Positions 21,569 to 33,479 of a stretch of 62,000 nt of DNA are shown here, piece after piece. Within the stretch, counting starts at the first letter, position 1. Each line of letters starts with the position of its first letter. Origin of the DNA: Zygnema cylindricum (Eukaryota > Streptophyta > Zygnematophyceae > Zygnematales > Zygnemataceae); contig JBBHKE010002227.1 of NCBI GenBank assembly GCA_037447655.1, positions 102,763 through 164,762 on the forward strand. The letters run 5' to 3'. Under the pieces are notes generated by a model. It had not been told where the DNA came from. It saw only the letters and a list, made by a program, of their open reading frames with translations, and made no database searches. The translations under genes and the position numbers were made by a program.

Positions 21569-24500
21569 ATGTGGACCCTAAATAGAATTTGGGGCGCCAA
21601 CCCGAGCAATAACAACAACAATCCCCATAACGCTCAGGTTGAAAACGATGAGGAAACTGAGAGGAACGACGAGGAAAACGCATTTCCGAACGAGGATGAG
21701 AGTGAGGCGGAAATCGAAACGTCGGTAGACCCGGCGGCCATTGTGGAAGGTTTCTTTCCGTCTACGGCCAATACCAGAGGACGTGTCTCCCACCGTAAAG
21801 TTCAACACGTGTCCACCAAGGCAACTCGGATGCGAGTAATACACTGGATGCTGAGGGACTGTGAAAATAACGGCTCAGCTGAACTCATTCCAAGGACCAT
21901 AAGAAAGTTTCCTGAGCATTTTACCGGAGTGTACGGTACAAGTAAGACATTTCAAGCAAACGTTCTCCCATTTATTAAATGATTTCGTTTCCTCCGTCCT
22001 TTTATGTTATTATTGTCATTCACAATGCGTTGTTATATTTTAAATTTGTTGTACTTTGAATTTATTTGTACAGTAATATTTTTGAACGTCGCCTTTCTCT
22101 CTCAAACTCCATACTGACTACTCACTATCCCTCCATTAGTGCGAGTTTTTCTATGTTGTCGACTACATTGTTTTGTTTTGTTTTTTTTTAGTATTATTTT
22201 CCGAGTGTCTTGCGATCTTTATGGCGACAGCGTACTAGCGATGACGTGTCTTTGTCGCGGTGAACGCGACGACACCATGTCGGCACTTCAATGATGGATT
22301 CGACAAACATAATTTAATGGATGAGGATACCTCGTTAGGTCGAAAGTGCAAATGACGGACGACAGTGGTTCGTCGCTGAGACCAAACCAGCGACGACATT
22401 AGTTCAAATTATCCAACGTTGGTATTCTCGAACGAAATTCGCGGACGACGACGTTGTTTCGTCGAACTAATATAGGGAAATTCGAATAGAGTCGAACGCG
22501 CGACGACATTATGTCGTCGCTCGTTCGTCGGTTTATAATTCGCAGGTCCAACGGTTCAATTTCCTAACTGTGAATATTGGACTATTTTTACAGTTGGACT
22601 GTCTGGGTTAAGGTCTGAATAAAAGAGCGTCTTTTAGGTTGTGTTTCACTCCCACAATTGTTATTTTTCATTTTTTCCGCTTAAACAATAGTTTTGTTTT
22701 TAAATGGAGGGCGGCCAACGACCATTCAAACGAGCGCGCTCTGCCATTCCGAGGCGAGTTCGTCCACTACCAACGGCAACCGCGATGGGGGGTGACATAC
22801 GTGGAGGGGATAACTTAGAGAGGGAAAGGGGGGCAACCGAAGGAGTGTTAGGGAATAGGGTGGAACCAGAAGAGGGCGGTAGGGAAAGGGTTGGAATTCA
22901 GCTGGTTTTGAGGGAGGGGGAAGAATCGAGTGTTGACATAGATGATATGGGGGAAACTGAGGCCGTGGGGAGGGAAGGGACGGGCACAGAGAGGGTAGTA
23001 AGGGGAAGTGTGCCGGAAGGGGAATTACTAAATGAAGGGATTATAGCGGACGAAGAAGGTGTCCGCGAAGTAGAAGAGGGTAAGGAGGTAGACGCGGAGT
23101 ATGAACCCTCAGGTACTGCGTCGGACGAGCCAATCGAGGAGGGGGAAGAGCCTACGGAAGAGGAGGAAGAACCGGAAGAAACCGAATCTTCAGACATTCC
23201 GGTCGCAAGATACGACGACGATCCCTCAACCTCAGATCAACAATCTTCGGAGAGCTCGGAAAGACGCATGGAAGAAGAATATGGAGACGACGACGAGATT
23301 GTTGTTTTTCCACCATCACCGAATCGTGATAGAGCTCTCGTGGCGGTACAAGGACCACAAATTCCGGCAGAGCGTGATGTGGTAATTCGGGAGGAAGAAC
23401 CTGATTGGTTTTTTCCGCCTCCAGTCGGAGATGAGGCCATGGATGGCTTCCGACCGACAGCTGCCCATTACATCCCGGTCGAGGATTGGCCGGACTATTG
23501 GCGTTTTGGAGAGGCGAGGCCTATTGACCGGTGGTTGAACCCCGTCCCGGAAATTCTCGACATCCATCCGGATGTCCCTGCCCACCCAACATGGTTGTAC
23601 ATCGCATCATACAACCATGCGTCAAATTTCCCATACATTAGGCATTTTCAGCCTAATGACGAACGTTTCACATAGATTGTACGCCGACCAAATGGATTTG
23701 AGATAGATGTCCCGGAATTAATCCGACATTATCACCCTTGGGACCCACGGTTATTTACCATTCTACGTCGTGCAATTCGTACTCCGGAGCTAAACGAATT
23801 TTTAGATGCTCGAAGTACGGTCTTACAACGCTTCCGAAATGTGCAAGTGAGGCGTACGTATCTTTGGGAAATTCCGAGGGTCCCACATGTTGATGAGCCC
23901 CCTCCACCACCGGAAGTAGACCGATTGAGGAATGAAGTTCAAAATCTCCATCGTCGTTTGGAGGCGCAAGAAATAGCGATGATAACGGTTCGTCGCTTAA
24001 TTAATAATTTAACTCGAGAGCTTGCTGCCATTAGGCGACGTTGATGGGAGATGACGAAGGTCAATTTCGTGTATTTCATTCGAAGGAGAGGTACCCCGAT
24101 TTATCTCTCAGCCTTTATTGGGTGCCATAATGTTTTTTTTGTTTTTTTTTTTTTTTTTTCATGCAAGGGTGAATTTCATATTTCTCTTCCTTTTTTTCAC
24201 AAAATGAATTTAAATTCGACTTTTAGTTGTACTTTTGGTTTTTCTGATATAGCCATTGTAATTGCTATTCATCTTTCTCGGCTTAACGACGACATAAGGT
24301 CGTCGCTGGTTCGTCGGCGAATTGAGGAATTCTCATTGGCAGCCCAGGACGTATCAACGATGTTGTTAATTAAAAATGTAATTTTGCAGATATAGCGACG
24401 AGTTTCTTTCGTCGCTGAATCTGCGACAGCAAATTTTTGTCGCTGAAAATTGTTGTTTCCTTTTTGATTAGTTCCATTTTTTTAAACGACTTTCCATTCA

Positions 24501-26422
24501 GGAATCGGACTAATACTTTTGACATTATTTATTTTTTACAGGGTACCAAAAGGCGAAGCGATGGTGGGTAGAGAGGAGGTCCACGCTTGACGGAATACGA
24601 GAGACAACCCGTACGTTTTCTACTTCTAGTTTTGGGACGAGATCGGTGGCAGTTACCAAGGCTTTGCCGGGACGAGGAAGGAAGGAAGCCGCTTGGGTCA
24701 CGGTTATACACGAGGAGTTACTTTCGGATTCGAACGTTTTAAGAAAGCGGGTATGAAGATGTCCACCACAATTCTCGGGGACATCGCTAGGGACATAATA
24801 AGAGAGAGGAGGAAAGAGTATGGCCCGGAATGGTTCAACAAGGACGGGTCGGAAATACATCCAATCATAAATAAAAGGTGGGTGCAGAGGTGTCAAGAGA
24901 AGCACAACATCGTGGTGCGTGCACAAAAGGGGAAACTACAATGTAGTCCCGAGAAAGAGGAATACATTGAGCGTACCGTATCGTTCCATATGGGCGTTCT
25001 AAAGCGGGGGTTTGAATCCGGTGAGTTTCATTACGAAATATAGTTTAATGACGTTTGTTTATTTTTTTGTATTGTTATCGTTGTATTCCATACTTGACGG
25101 CGTAAACCCAAAATAACTACTTTTGTTTTGGCTTGGCGGCAAATATAAAACAGGACTTTTTAACGAAGACTTGATGGAAAACATGGATGAAACACACATG
25201 ATAGTCAACACCGATAATGGAAAAACTTTGGGGTTTAGAGGGGACGAAGTGGTGAAATACGCTGATGTTGCCGGAGGAGGCGAGTCCATGACTCTCATGG
25301 TGCGACTAAGTGGAGGGATGAACGCTCGTATCGAGAACCCAATGATAATTTTTGCAAATCGAGCAAGAAGTTACCCGATACAAGGTTTACCGGACAACGT
25401 ACCCGGTGTGTTTTTTCACCCTCGTCTAATGTTTTCGTTATATGTATTATGTCTTCTTAGATTTAACGGAGATTTATCCATTTATCTCTAACCATGTTTT
25501 TGTGTTTAATCTTTTTTTGTATGTCTCTTTACCTAGTTCTCGCATACCTCCTCTCCCCTTCTCCTACTACAAAACATGGGTTTATTTTTTCTTGAACACT
25601 CTGATTTCTCTTATCTAAAGTAATGACTCACATTTTTAAGCTTTCAATGGAATGCGTAGCTTACTTTCCCTGTAATGCATATGTAAGCAAGCATTTCAAT
25701 ATGATAATTTTTTTCCCTTTGTTTGTGTATTGTATATATTTGCAGGCGTTTGTTACCGGACCGGTCCGAAGGGGTGGAATGATAAAACGGTGTTCCCACA
25801 ATGGGTCGAAGAGGCAAGGTCTTACCAAGGGGATCGAGAAGGACGTCAAAAAATTATATTTTTGGACAACTGCGGGGGTCACAACACGTCCGACGAGTTG
25901 GAGCGAGTTCTAGAGGCCAAGAACACCGTGTTACACTATTTTCCACCTAATGCAACACATCTTGTTCAACCGGCCGACTCGTTCGTGATTTCCAAAATCA
26001 AGGACGTGTGGAGTCGCATTTGGGATAGTTGGAAGGCGAAAGGAATTGAGAACGGTCAATGGGCTAAACCTTCTAGCCGTGGATGGTCCGGTAAATTGGT
26101 TGGACCCGGTAAAGCGTTTTTTTTAAAGTTGGCGAGGGACTCCATCCGAGAGGTCAATGCGATGAGAGACAAAAATGGAATTAGTTATGCGAGAAAAGCC
26201 ATGATTCAATGTGGCTTGTCTCTACGCGACGGAAAGTGGGAAGAAGACATGCTCACACAACAACTGCAAGGCATAATCAGCAAATATCGCAACCACTTCG
26301 AAGGCGAAGCTGTGGAACCTCCATGCCCGAGGGCAAGGGAATTCCTCCAAAATATTGAAGATGCCGACAGTCAACAAGACAACAGTTTCAATGAGGGAGG
26401 GATGAGTGGCAACGAGTTTTAA
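21569..26422 (+). CDS. pogo/Tigger-like DDE transposase, four exons, one frameshift
   Basis: Exons 21569-21941, 24542-25020, 25154-25405 and 25746-26422 join with GT-AG borders and matching phases. Exon 1 has an acidic N-terminus, then a helical region (MRVIHWMLRDCENNGSAEL) likely to bind DNA. Exon 2 continues with RYQKAKRWW and ILGDIARDII. The catalytic DDE domain has its first Asp in MENMDETHMIVN, the second in FLDNCGGHN and the third in THLVQPADSFV, with 36 residues between the second and third (DD36D). Other family-like stretches are GKTLGFRGDEVVKYADV and YFPPNATHL. Total length is about 590 residues. Exon 2 contains a one-base loss near 24728: the upstream frame (HEELLSD) and the downstream frame (KKAGMKMSTTILGD) are offset, and the splice phase at 25020 only fits the second. 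This is either an inactivating mutation or a sequence error. The start could lie further upstream. Confidence 0.85.
22704..24044 (+). pseudogene. Acidic accessory protein of the transposon, one in-frame stop
   Basis: One frame of 446 codons is interrupted only by TAG at 23673-23675 (CAG to TAG would be a single change). The N-terminus is basic (FKRARSAIPRRVRP). Next comes a long Glu/Gly-rich acidic stretch (about residues 30-210). A more ordered part rich in Trp, Pro and His follows (DWFFPPP, YIPVEDWPDYWRF, IRHYHPWDPRLF). The end is a proline run and a heptad-like basic coiled coil (VDRLRNEVQNLHRRLEAQE). It lies wholly inside transposase intron 1 on the same strand and is bordered by AGCGACGAC-type motifs. 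I do not recognise the family. The location suggests a second transposon-encoded protein or a captured gene; a role in DNA binding or assembly is only a guess. Confidence 0.6.
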
Positions 26423-26920
26423 ACATAATACTTGATTCCGTTTTATTTTTTAATATGTATTAGTTTTGGGTTGATAGTTTAATTATAGTGAAGGAATAGT
26501 AGTTAAACTGGTGCCAGATGAATGTAGACAGTTCAAAGAGTCTAGTATTATTTGACTTCTTAGGATAGAGCAGATTTCGTATGTGTGTATGGTCTTTTAT
26601 ATGGAAATATATGATTTTGTTTTTTATGAAGTAAAAAAACCTTGTGTGTCGTGAATTTTGATATATGTTACAAAATTATCATGTATTTACCTTTAGCTGT
26701 TGTTATTGTGGTGTTGAACATTCCAGTGTGCTTTTATTATGGAATTTTATATTTTGTCGCAATTTACAACATACCCGTATCAGCGACGACCATGTTTCGT
26801 CGTTTGTTGATCATCCTTCTATAAAAATTTTCATTATTTATTTTCATAAACACTATATTCATCGAACTGAATAATGGTTGCTCTTGCAGCAACGAAAATT
26901 TGTCGTCGCATGACTGTAAT

Positions 26921-27365
26921 TTAGCGGCGATAAAACATTATAATCATAGCTGACAAAGCAGAGGCTATGTCGTAACCAAATGGAATTTAGCGACGACACA
27001 ACATCGTTATCATATATTACCCTAAAAAAATATGTTTTGTTGCTAGAAGGAATTTCAGCGACAGACAGTAATTTAGCGGCAAAAAAACATTATAATCAAA
27101 GCTGACAATGCAGAGGCTATGTCGTCGCTAAATGGAATTTAGCGACGACACAACATCGTTATCATAGTTGATAAAATAAAGTATGTTTTGTCGCTAGAAG
27201 GAATTTCAGCGACAGACATTAATTTAGCGGCATAAAAACATTATAATCATAGCTGACAATGCAGAGGCTATGTCGTCGCTAAATGGAATTTAGCGACGAC
27301 ACAACATCGTTATCATAGTTGAGAAAATAAAGTATGTTTTGTCGCTAGAAAGGATATCAGCGACA
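26921..27365. repeat. Three tandem ~151-bp repeats inside the transposon
   Basis: Units begin near 26921, 27072 and 27223 with TTTAGCGGC, followed by AACATTATAATC, GCAGAGGCTATGTCGT, ATTTAGCGACGACACAACAT and GAAGGAATTTCAGCGACA. They lie downstream of the transposase stop. Confidence 0.9.
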
Positions 27366-27479
27366 AGACAACGTTCTCACCATCTCCGACAAAGCAGAGT
27401 CAGTCATCGCTGAATTCAATCATGGAAGCATTGGTGGAAACCTTTCAGCTCCGAGGTTGTTTCGTCGCTGATTCAGACA

Positions 27480-29570
27480 GTTTTGAGTTTTTAATTTACA
27501 TGGATATTATTATATTGTGATCAAATAAAATCCTTAATCCTAGGTCGAGAATCTCATTTTCACTAGACAAAAACCATTAATAAAGTAGTGAAAATCAAAC
27601 CAAAATATTTCATACAGGAAAATCAAAGATGAAGGAAAATATGCGGTCTGAAGTAAAAAACACAAATAAAAATCATATTTCGAGCATATACAGATGTCCA
27701 CAACGGAAATATGCAAAGTATATAAAATATATTTAAATGCGGAAATATAAACGAAACAACATCAAAGCAAGTACAAAACACACATTGAATAGAAAATACA
27801 CCAAAAATTGACACAAATACGTGCATTCATTTGAAACAATGGGAAAAGTACTACATCAATTTTATATTTCATGGTAAACTCTGTTTACAACATTGAACTA
27901 CAACAAATAAACACCTAAGGCCTATTAATCTGCAGTACTAACAAAGCTCTAAATAGTCATGAAGTATTAACTTTTCTGCTTGTAACTAGGAACTTTTCTA
28001 AAAATGGATTTAAAAACCCTCATATTTTACACACACTAACTAACTATCCCCCATTCGTAAAAAAAAAATATAGATCCATGGAAAGCTCCTAACAGTATAC
28101 TCCATGCGCCTTCGTACAGTCCAATACCTTCAACAAGGTATTTTATTCTTCCTTACATCGCATGTTTCCATGGGGTGTTGTACAATACAACAGGCCGTCG
28201 TATATATCCTCATCATCGATGACAATTCATAATACATAAACAAAAAAATATAAAACAGATTAGTACTGGGTAGGTGGTTTTGAAAAATATAACGTGAAAA
28301 GGAAGAAGAACAGAGAATGACACAGAACGAAAACGAGAATGACATAGGAAAAAAACCACTCTCAAAGAAAAGCAGAGAAAAGATATGAGACAGAAAGAGG
28401 GAGAGAGAGAAACTTGAAAGAAGTGAACAGGAGAAAAGGGTAGGGAGGGTTAATGGGAAGAAATATGGGAGATGGAGAATAAAGAGAGAGAGAGAGAGAT
28501 TAAAGGATAGAGAGGAAGAGAAAACGAAGAGGGAACAACAAGGAGGTATAGAGCGCAAGAGAGATGATTCAACGTGCTGGCTGCGCACTTACCAATGATT
28601 TCCTAATAATCTTGGAGAAATTTAGCGACGACGTTGCCTCGGACTTCCTTCTTGTTCCGCCATATTACAGTCTACCCTACCACTGTTGGAACCCTAAAAA
28701 GAGGCATAGATTAATGGATGCCTATAGACGAAGCGAGGCGGCGGGGCGATGACACGCATCCTGCCCAAAAAATAGCGACGTCGTGTAAAAATGGATATGC
28801 GAGATTGAAAAGCATGCCGTCATAAAATGAGGATGTGGTTGAGATTTGTCTGACCACGAAATCTATTTTTTGTGTTCTGTCCGCATATGCCGCTAGATTG
28901 TTCCAATTCTCGTTTTCTAGGCGCCGCGTTTTTTCAATTCTAAATTTTGTAAATTCACTCTAATATGTACACAATATGACACTAATTTGTTGTTGTTTTG
29001 TGAAACATAACCCATTTTACAATAAAACATAACTCTAATATGCGTCTCGTTTGTTTAAAGGTCTGTTATTATCGTTATGTACCCTCAAAAACCCTATAAT
29101 AATGTAAACATATATACTAATAATCTCGCGGGATCGGAAATAGAGTTAACGGGGCACCGTATTAGACTTATCTTTCTTCAACTATGAACATGTGTAAGGG
29201 TGCAACACTGCGTTTGTGTAACATGGACAGTTTTCAGCATGTGCACACGTTATCAATTCACACTGACACACAAAAAAGGGAACTTCTAAATGTATGCGAA
29301 CGTCTATTTTGGAAACTGGATTCCGCTAATTTTATAAGCGCCACTCTCTATGTGACCGACATAAATTAACCAGTATTTCCGTACGGATGTCGGTAGCGAA
29401 GTACACGGCTGTACGAACAAACATCTTCCGTACACCACACTATTAATGAATACAGTACGGTCATACACTTGACGCTATTTTACTAGAACCCTAATTAATG
29501 TCAAAGATAAATTAGATTCAATCACTGTATTTCGGGTATCAATGTCAAAATTTTGGGGTGCCGATATAGC
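27480..29570. other. Right non-coding part of the 9.5-kb element
   Basis: AT-rich sequence with a GA/CT-rich low-complexity patch at 28270-28560. A minus-strand frame over 28130-28588 is compositional only. No further gene was seen between the transposase stop and the right terminus. Confidence 0.5.
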
Positions 29571-29899
29571 GTACAGTACGCTAATAACGATTCACGGTGT
29601 ACCTCAGAGATCTCCTTCACTTTGTTGACTTTCAGGAAAAAACTGTACTTCTTTTCGGCAAAGATTTTACGGTCACCTTGTCCGAAGGCACGTGACTTTG
29701 GAGACCTGTGAAAAAACTCATTTTTTTTTTTAAATGCCTCGATACATCGACGATACGATATATTGGTGATGTATCGGCGATATATCGCGATATATTGATT
29801 TTCGATATATCGAAGCGATATATCGATTATCGGGTACCTGAAATTCGATATATATCGAATATCGGCAAACGGTCCTCGATACCCAACACTACTTATTAC

Positions 29900-32420
29900 A
29901 TATACTAATAACTGTATCAATACTAAGTATACAAACTTTTAATTGTTTTAATACTAATTAAACAGACTAATAACTGAACCAATACTGATTATACAAACTA
30001 CTAACTATAAAACACTAATTATACATACTAAAAACTGTACTAATACTTATTATACAAATTCATAACTGTACTAATACTAATTTTACAGAATAATAGTTGT
30101 ACTAAAACTAATGATACAAACTCATAACTGCACTCACATACTAATATCTTTACTAATAGTCTAATACTGATTATACGTACTATTAACTTTACTAATACTA
30201 ATTATACGTATTAATAGCTGGACTAGTACAGATAATACACAAATAATTAGTATGGATATCTAGTATAAGTATAGTTATCAGTCTGTATGATTATTAATTA
30301 TAACAATTGTTAGTTTGTATATTTAGTATTAATGTAGTGTTTAACTTGCATATCTCGTTTTAGTAAAGTGTTTAATCCATATATCTAGTATTACTTTACT
30401 TTGTAGTCTTCATAATTAGGATTATTATTAAGATTAGTACAGTTATTAGTAATGCATAATTAGTATTAGTACAGTTATTAGTAAGTATAATCAGTATTAG
30501 TACTGTTATAAGTATTTATAATAAGTATTAGTACAGCTATTAGTCTGTATACTTAATATGAGTCCAGTAATGAGTTTGTATAATCAGTATTGGTACACTT
30601 ATTAGTCGGTGTAATTAGGATTCATATAGTAATTAGTCTGTATAGTTAGTGCTAGTACAATTATTAGTAATGTTTAATTAGTATAAAGACAGTCAATGTA
30701 TCTTTTTTATGAGTACTTATACGATTTAAATAACAAATGTACTACCACTAATTATAAAAAATAAAATTTGTAGAAATACTTATTATACAATATGTATTTA
30801 TACTAATCGCATAAACTAATAACGTGCTAATACTAATTATACAGACAAATAACTGTACTGTACTGATATTAATTGTACAGTCTAATAACTATGCTAACAC
30901 AAATTATACATATCAAAACCTATACTGATACGAATTGTGCAAACTAATAACTATAGTATTACTAATTATACATACTAATAACTGTGTTAGTACTAATGAT
31001 ACAGACAAATAGTAAGACTAATGCTAAATATACATTACTCAAAACTGCTAATTATATATTACTAACCATTGTACCAACACTAATTATACATTACTAACAA
31101 CTGTACTAACACTAATTACACAGTAATAGCTGTATTAACACTAATTATTAAGACTAATAACTGTATTTATACTAATTATTTGTACAAATAAGCATACCAA
31201 TACTAGTTATACATACCAATAATTGTACTAATACTAATTATACAGACTAATAACTGTACAAATATGATTACAATAACTCATTACTGATTATACAAACTAA
31301 ACAACTGTACTAATACTGATTATACAAACTACTACTGAAATAGTACTAATTATACACTAAAACTAATTATACAAACAACTAGGTGAACCAATACTGATTA
31401 TACAAACTACTAACAGTAAAACAATAATAATACATACTAAAAATTGTAATAATACTTATTATACAAACTAACTGTACTTATACTAATGTTACAAAATAAT
31501 ACCCATACCAATAGTAATTTAATGCTGTTGTAAGATTAATTATATAGACTAATAACTGTATTAATATTAATTATACAAACTATTAACTGTACTAATACTG
31601 ATTGTACAAACACACAAACTACTAACCGCAATAATACTAATTATACACGAAAACTTATTATACATACAACTAGTTGAACCAATACTGATTATACAAACTA
31701 CTAAATGTAAAACAATAATAATACATACTAAAAACTGTAATAATACTTATTATACAAACTAACTGTACTTATACTAATGTTACAAAATAATAACCGTACC
31801 AATAGCAAGTATACAGACTCATAACTTTACTAATACTAATTATTTATACCAATACGCATACCAGTACTAGTTATACATACAAATAACTGTGCTAATACTG
31901 ATTACACAAACTAATTACTGTACTAATACTAGTTTTACATACTAATAATTGTACTTATACCTTATATAATAATTGTAGAGACAAAAAATTGAGTTACTAC
32001 TAATTATACGGACGAATAACTGTAGAAGTAATGATTATATTATGATTGTCCTGATAATAATTATACATATCAAAAAATTGTCCTAATACTAATTATACAG
32101 TATTGGAAGGGCACTAATACTAATTATATAGACTAACAAATGTGTTCACGCAAATTATACAAACTAAAATTTGTTAATACTAATTATACAAACACTAATT
32201 ACTTAGAGTAATAACTGTGTTAGTACCAATTATACAAACTAATAACAATACTAATACTCATTATACATTACTAATAACTGTAGTAACTCAAATTATACAT
32301 ACAGGTTATACTAATACCAATAACACAGATTAAAAAATGTACCAATACTAATTGTATACACTTATAACTGTTCTCATACTAGTTTTACAATAACTTTATT
32401 AATACTTATTTTATAATAAA
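29900..32420. repeat. 2.5-kb degenerate minisatellite (TACTAATACTAATTATACA type)
   Basis: Roughly 30-bp imperfect units of the form ACTAATAACTGTACTAATAC + TAATTATACA continue for about 2.5 kb. A block with the opposite-strand version (TTAGTATTAGTACAGTTATT) lies at about 30240-30700. It continues the portion at 19596-19690 across the hAT-like insertion. Confidence 0.9.
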
Positions 32421-32679
32421 AATTGAACTGAAGCTAGGTTTTTTTTTTTTGTCGGGGCCCGAGATTTTTTTTCGGGCATGTTATAAGTTCCTCCGGGGTT
32501 ATTTTCGGTCTGCACAAACGCTTGCGTGGCAGTAGAGTTTGATTTGGAAGGCTTTGTACATATCATTGTCGGAGGAATGTCCACTTCAGACTCCACACGT
32601 GTGTATCGCAGTATATGTTGGTTCCGCCAGTGCGCCGTTCATTACGGTAAATTTGATTTCAGGCGCTTGCATGCACATC

Positions 32680-32756
32680 GGCGGGGTAGCTTAGTTGGTA
32701 GAGCTCGTGTACGGCTAACACAAGGTCCCGGGTTGGTTCGATCCCCGGCTTGGCCA
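32680..32756 (+). repeat. tRNA-like sequence with pol III A and B boxes (SINE head or tRNA pseudogene)
   Basis: A-box TAGCTTAGTTGG (32687-32698) and B-box GGTTCGATCC (32735-32744) match internal RNA polymerase III promoter elements at tRNA-like spacing. The fold is degenerate: a mismatched acceptor stem (GGCGGGG against CTTGGCC), a C instead of U before a presumed GGC anticodon, and four extra bases in the T arm. A working tRNA is therefore unlikely. It lies inside the outer inverted-repeat element. Confidence 0.6.
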
Positions 32757-32871
32757 TATAACCAAAGTTATTACTTTGGCGCCCATGCGATATATAGAAT
32801 ATCGCCGATCTTCAACAATCATGTCCGCAAAGCGTTTACAGACAAGTGGCTCCTATCACGACACGCTACAG

Positions 32872-33376
32872 TACGCTGCGAATCGCAATTAGAGTAAAGA
32901 AAAAACTAGAGTAAAAAAAGAGAAAAAAATAATTAGAGTTATGAACTCTAATTTGTGTGATAGAACTTATTCAAAAAGAAATTTACTCTAATTTATTTAA
33001 GTATTATAATTCGACGCGCTGAATATTTCTATTGTAAATTAGGTATTCGTACAAAATTTTACAAAACGTACAATTTATCGTCACTATGACGTTCTCATTT
33101 CGCGGTTTGTTAAAACGCAGTTTCATGATAACGGCCTGTATTAAATCATTATTTGTATTTTTTTACTTAATAAAGTACAATTTTGCACCGTTAGACACCG
33201 ACCGTACGGGACTCTATTTAAAACGGCACTGTATTAGAGTTATTAACGCTCATTCAAAAAGTACCTTAAATAGTATAATGAAAAATTTAGAATCATTTAC
33301 TCTATTTAACGTGATAGAGTCGAAATTTAGGGCGACCAAATTAGCGTTATTCACTCTAATTACGATTCGCGGTGTA
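32872..33376. mobile_element. TA-flanked MITE within the right outer arm
   Basis: Element 32874-33374 (about 501 bp) has inverted termini matching at 19 of 22 positions (CGCTGCGAATCGCAATTA and CACCGCGAATCGTAATTA), with TA at 32872-32873 and 33375-33376. The left outer arm contains only one half of the same element (from 19037). Confidence 0.75.
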
Positions 33377-33479
33377 GTTGACGTAGGTTAGCGTCACGTG
33401 CCAGTTCACGGCGGACAAAAAAATGTACCGTTTTCATACCATACCGTTTTGCCTCTTTTTCAAGTGTGAACCACGCAAT

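Larger units (their letters stand above)
22200..28800. repeat. Scattered AGCGACGAC / GTCGTCGCT motif clusters
   Basis: The 9-mer or close variants occur in clusters at 22200-22540, 24280-24440, 26780-27470 and 28620-28785, often as facing pairs. One example is the 13-bp inverted pair around 27119-27147, GTCGTCGCTAAAT separated by GGA from its complement. They border the acidic gene on both sides and trail the transposase. Transposase-binding sites are a possible role. Confidence 0.6.
20131..29601 (+). mobile_element. 9.5-kb autonomous-type pogo/Tc1-mariner-like transposon with two genes
   Basis: Element 20133-29599 has perfect 23-bp terminal inverted repeats beginning CACCGTGAATCGTTATTAGC and is flanked by TA at both ends. 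The flanks GTTAATG and CCTCAGAGATC reconstitute the interrupted hAT-like sequence, which survives uninterrupted in the tandem copy at about 20021-20055. It carries a spliced DD36D transposase (21569-26422), an acidic second gene in the first transposase intron, and many AGCGACGAC/GTCGTCGCT motifs. The transposase shows one frameshift and the second gene one stop, so this copy may be recently dead. TA targeting fits the Tc1/mariner/pogo superfamily. Confidence 0.88.
19691..29899. mobile_element. hAT-like non-autonomous element, split by a later insertion
   Basis: Element 19699-29891 has perfect 12-bp terminal inverted repeats TAGTGTTGGGTA. It is flanked by an exact 8-bp target duplication CTTATTAC (19691-19698 and 29892-29899), the hallmark of the hAT superfamily. 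Without the inserted 9.5-kb element it is only about 0.7 kb, rich in TATCGATATATCG palindromes near both ends and without a transposase. A 96-bp tandem duplication (units starting 20021 and 20117, GTACCGCGTTAATGTA) lies directly left of the insertion. Confidence 0.85.
18932..33479. mobile_element. Outer inverted-repeat element containing nested transposons
   Basis: Left arm 18932-19195 and right arm 33216-33479 are inverted copies of each other, about 95% identical by eye over 264 bp, starting ATTGGCGTGGTTCACACTTG. Inside each arm, at TACACC (19035 and 33376), lies a terminus of the TA-flanked MITE family. The interior holds an ACTAATAC-type minisatellite on both sides, a hAT-like element and the 9.5-kb pogo-like element. 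No target duplication outside the arms was convincing. The arms may be the terminal repeats of a foldback-like non-autonomous element or an inverted duplication. Another copy of the TGGTTCACACTTG motif at 19217 shows the left end was rearranged. The left arm begins about 315 bp upstream of the ATE1 start codon. Confidence 0.65.

Noticed and set aside
28130-28588. Minus-strand frame with hydrophobic Ser/Leu/Phe composition resembling a membrane protein
   Set aside because: It reflects GA/CT-rich low complexity inside the transposon; no family signature and no splice context.
32680-32756. Functional tRNA gene
   Set aside because: Acceptor stem mismatches, non-U before the anticodon and extra bases in the T arm make a working tRNA unlikely.
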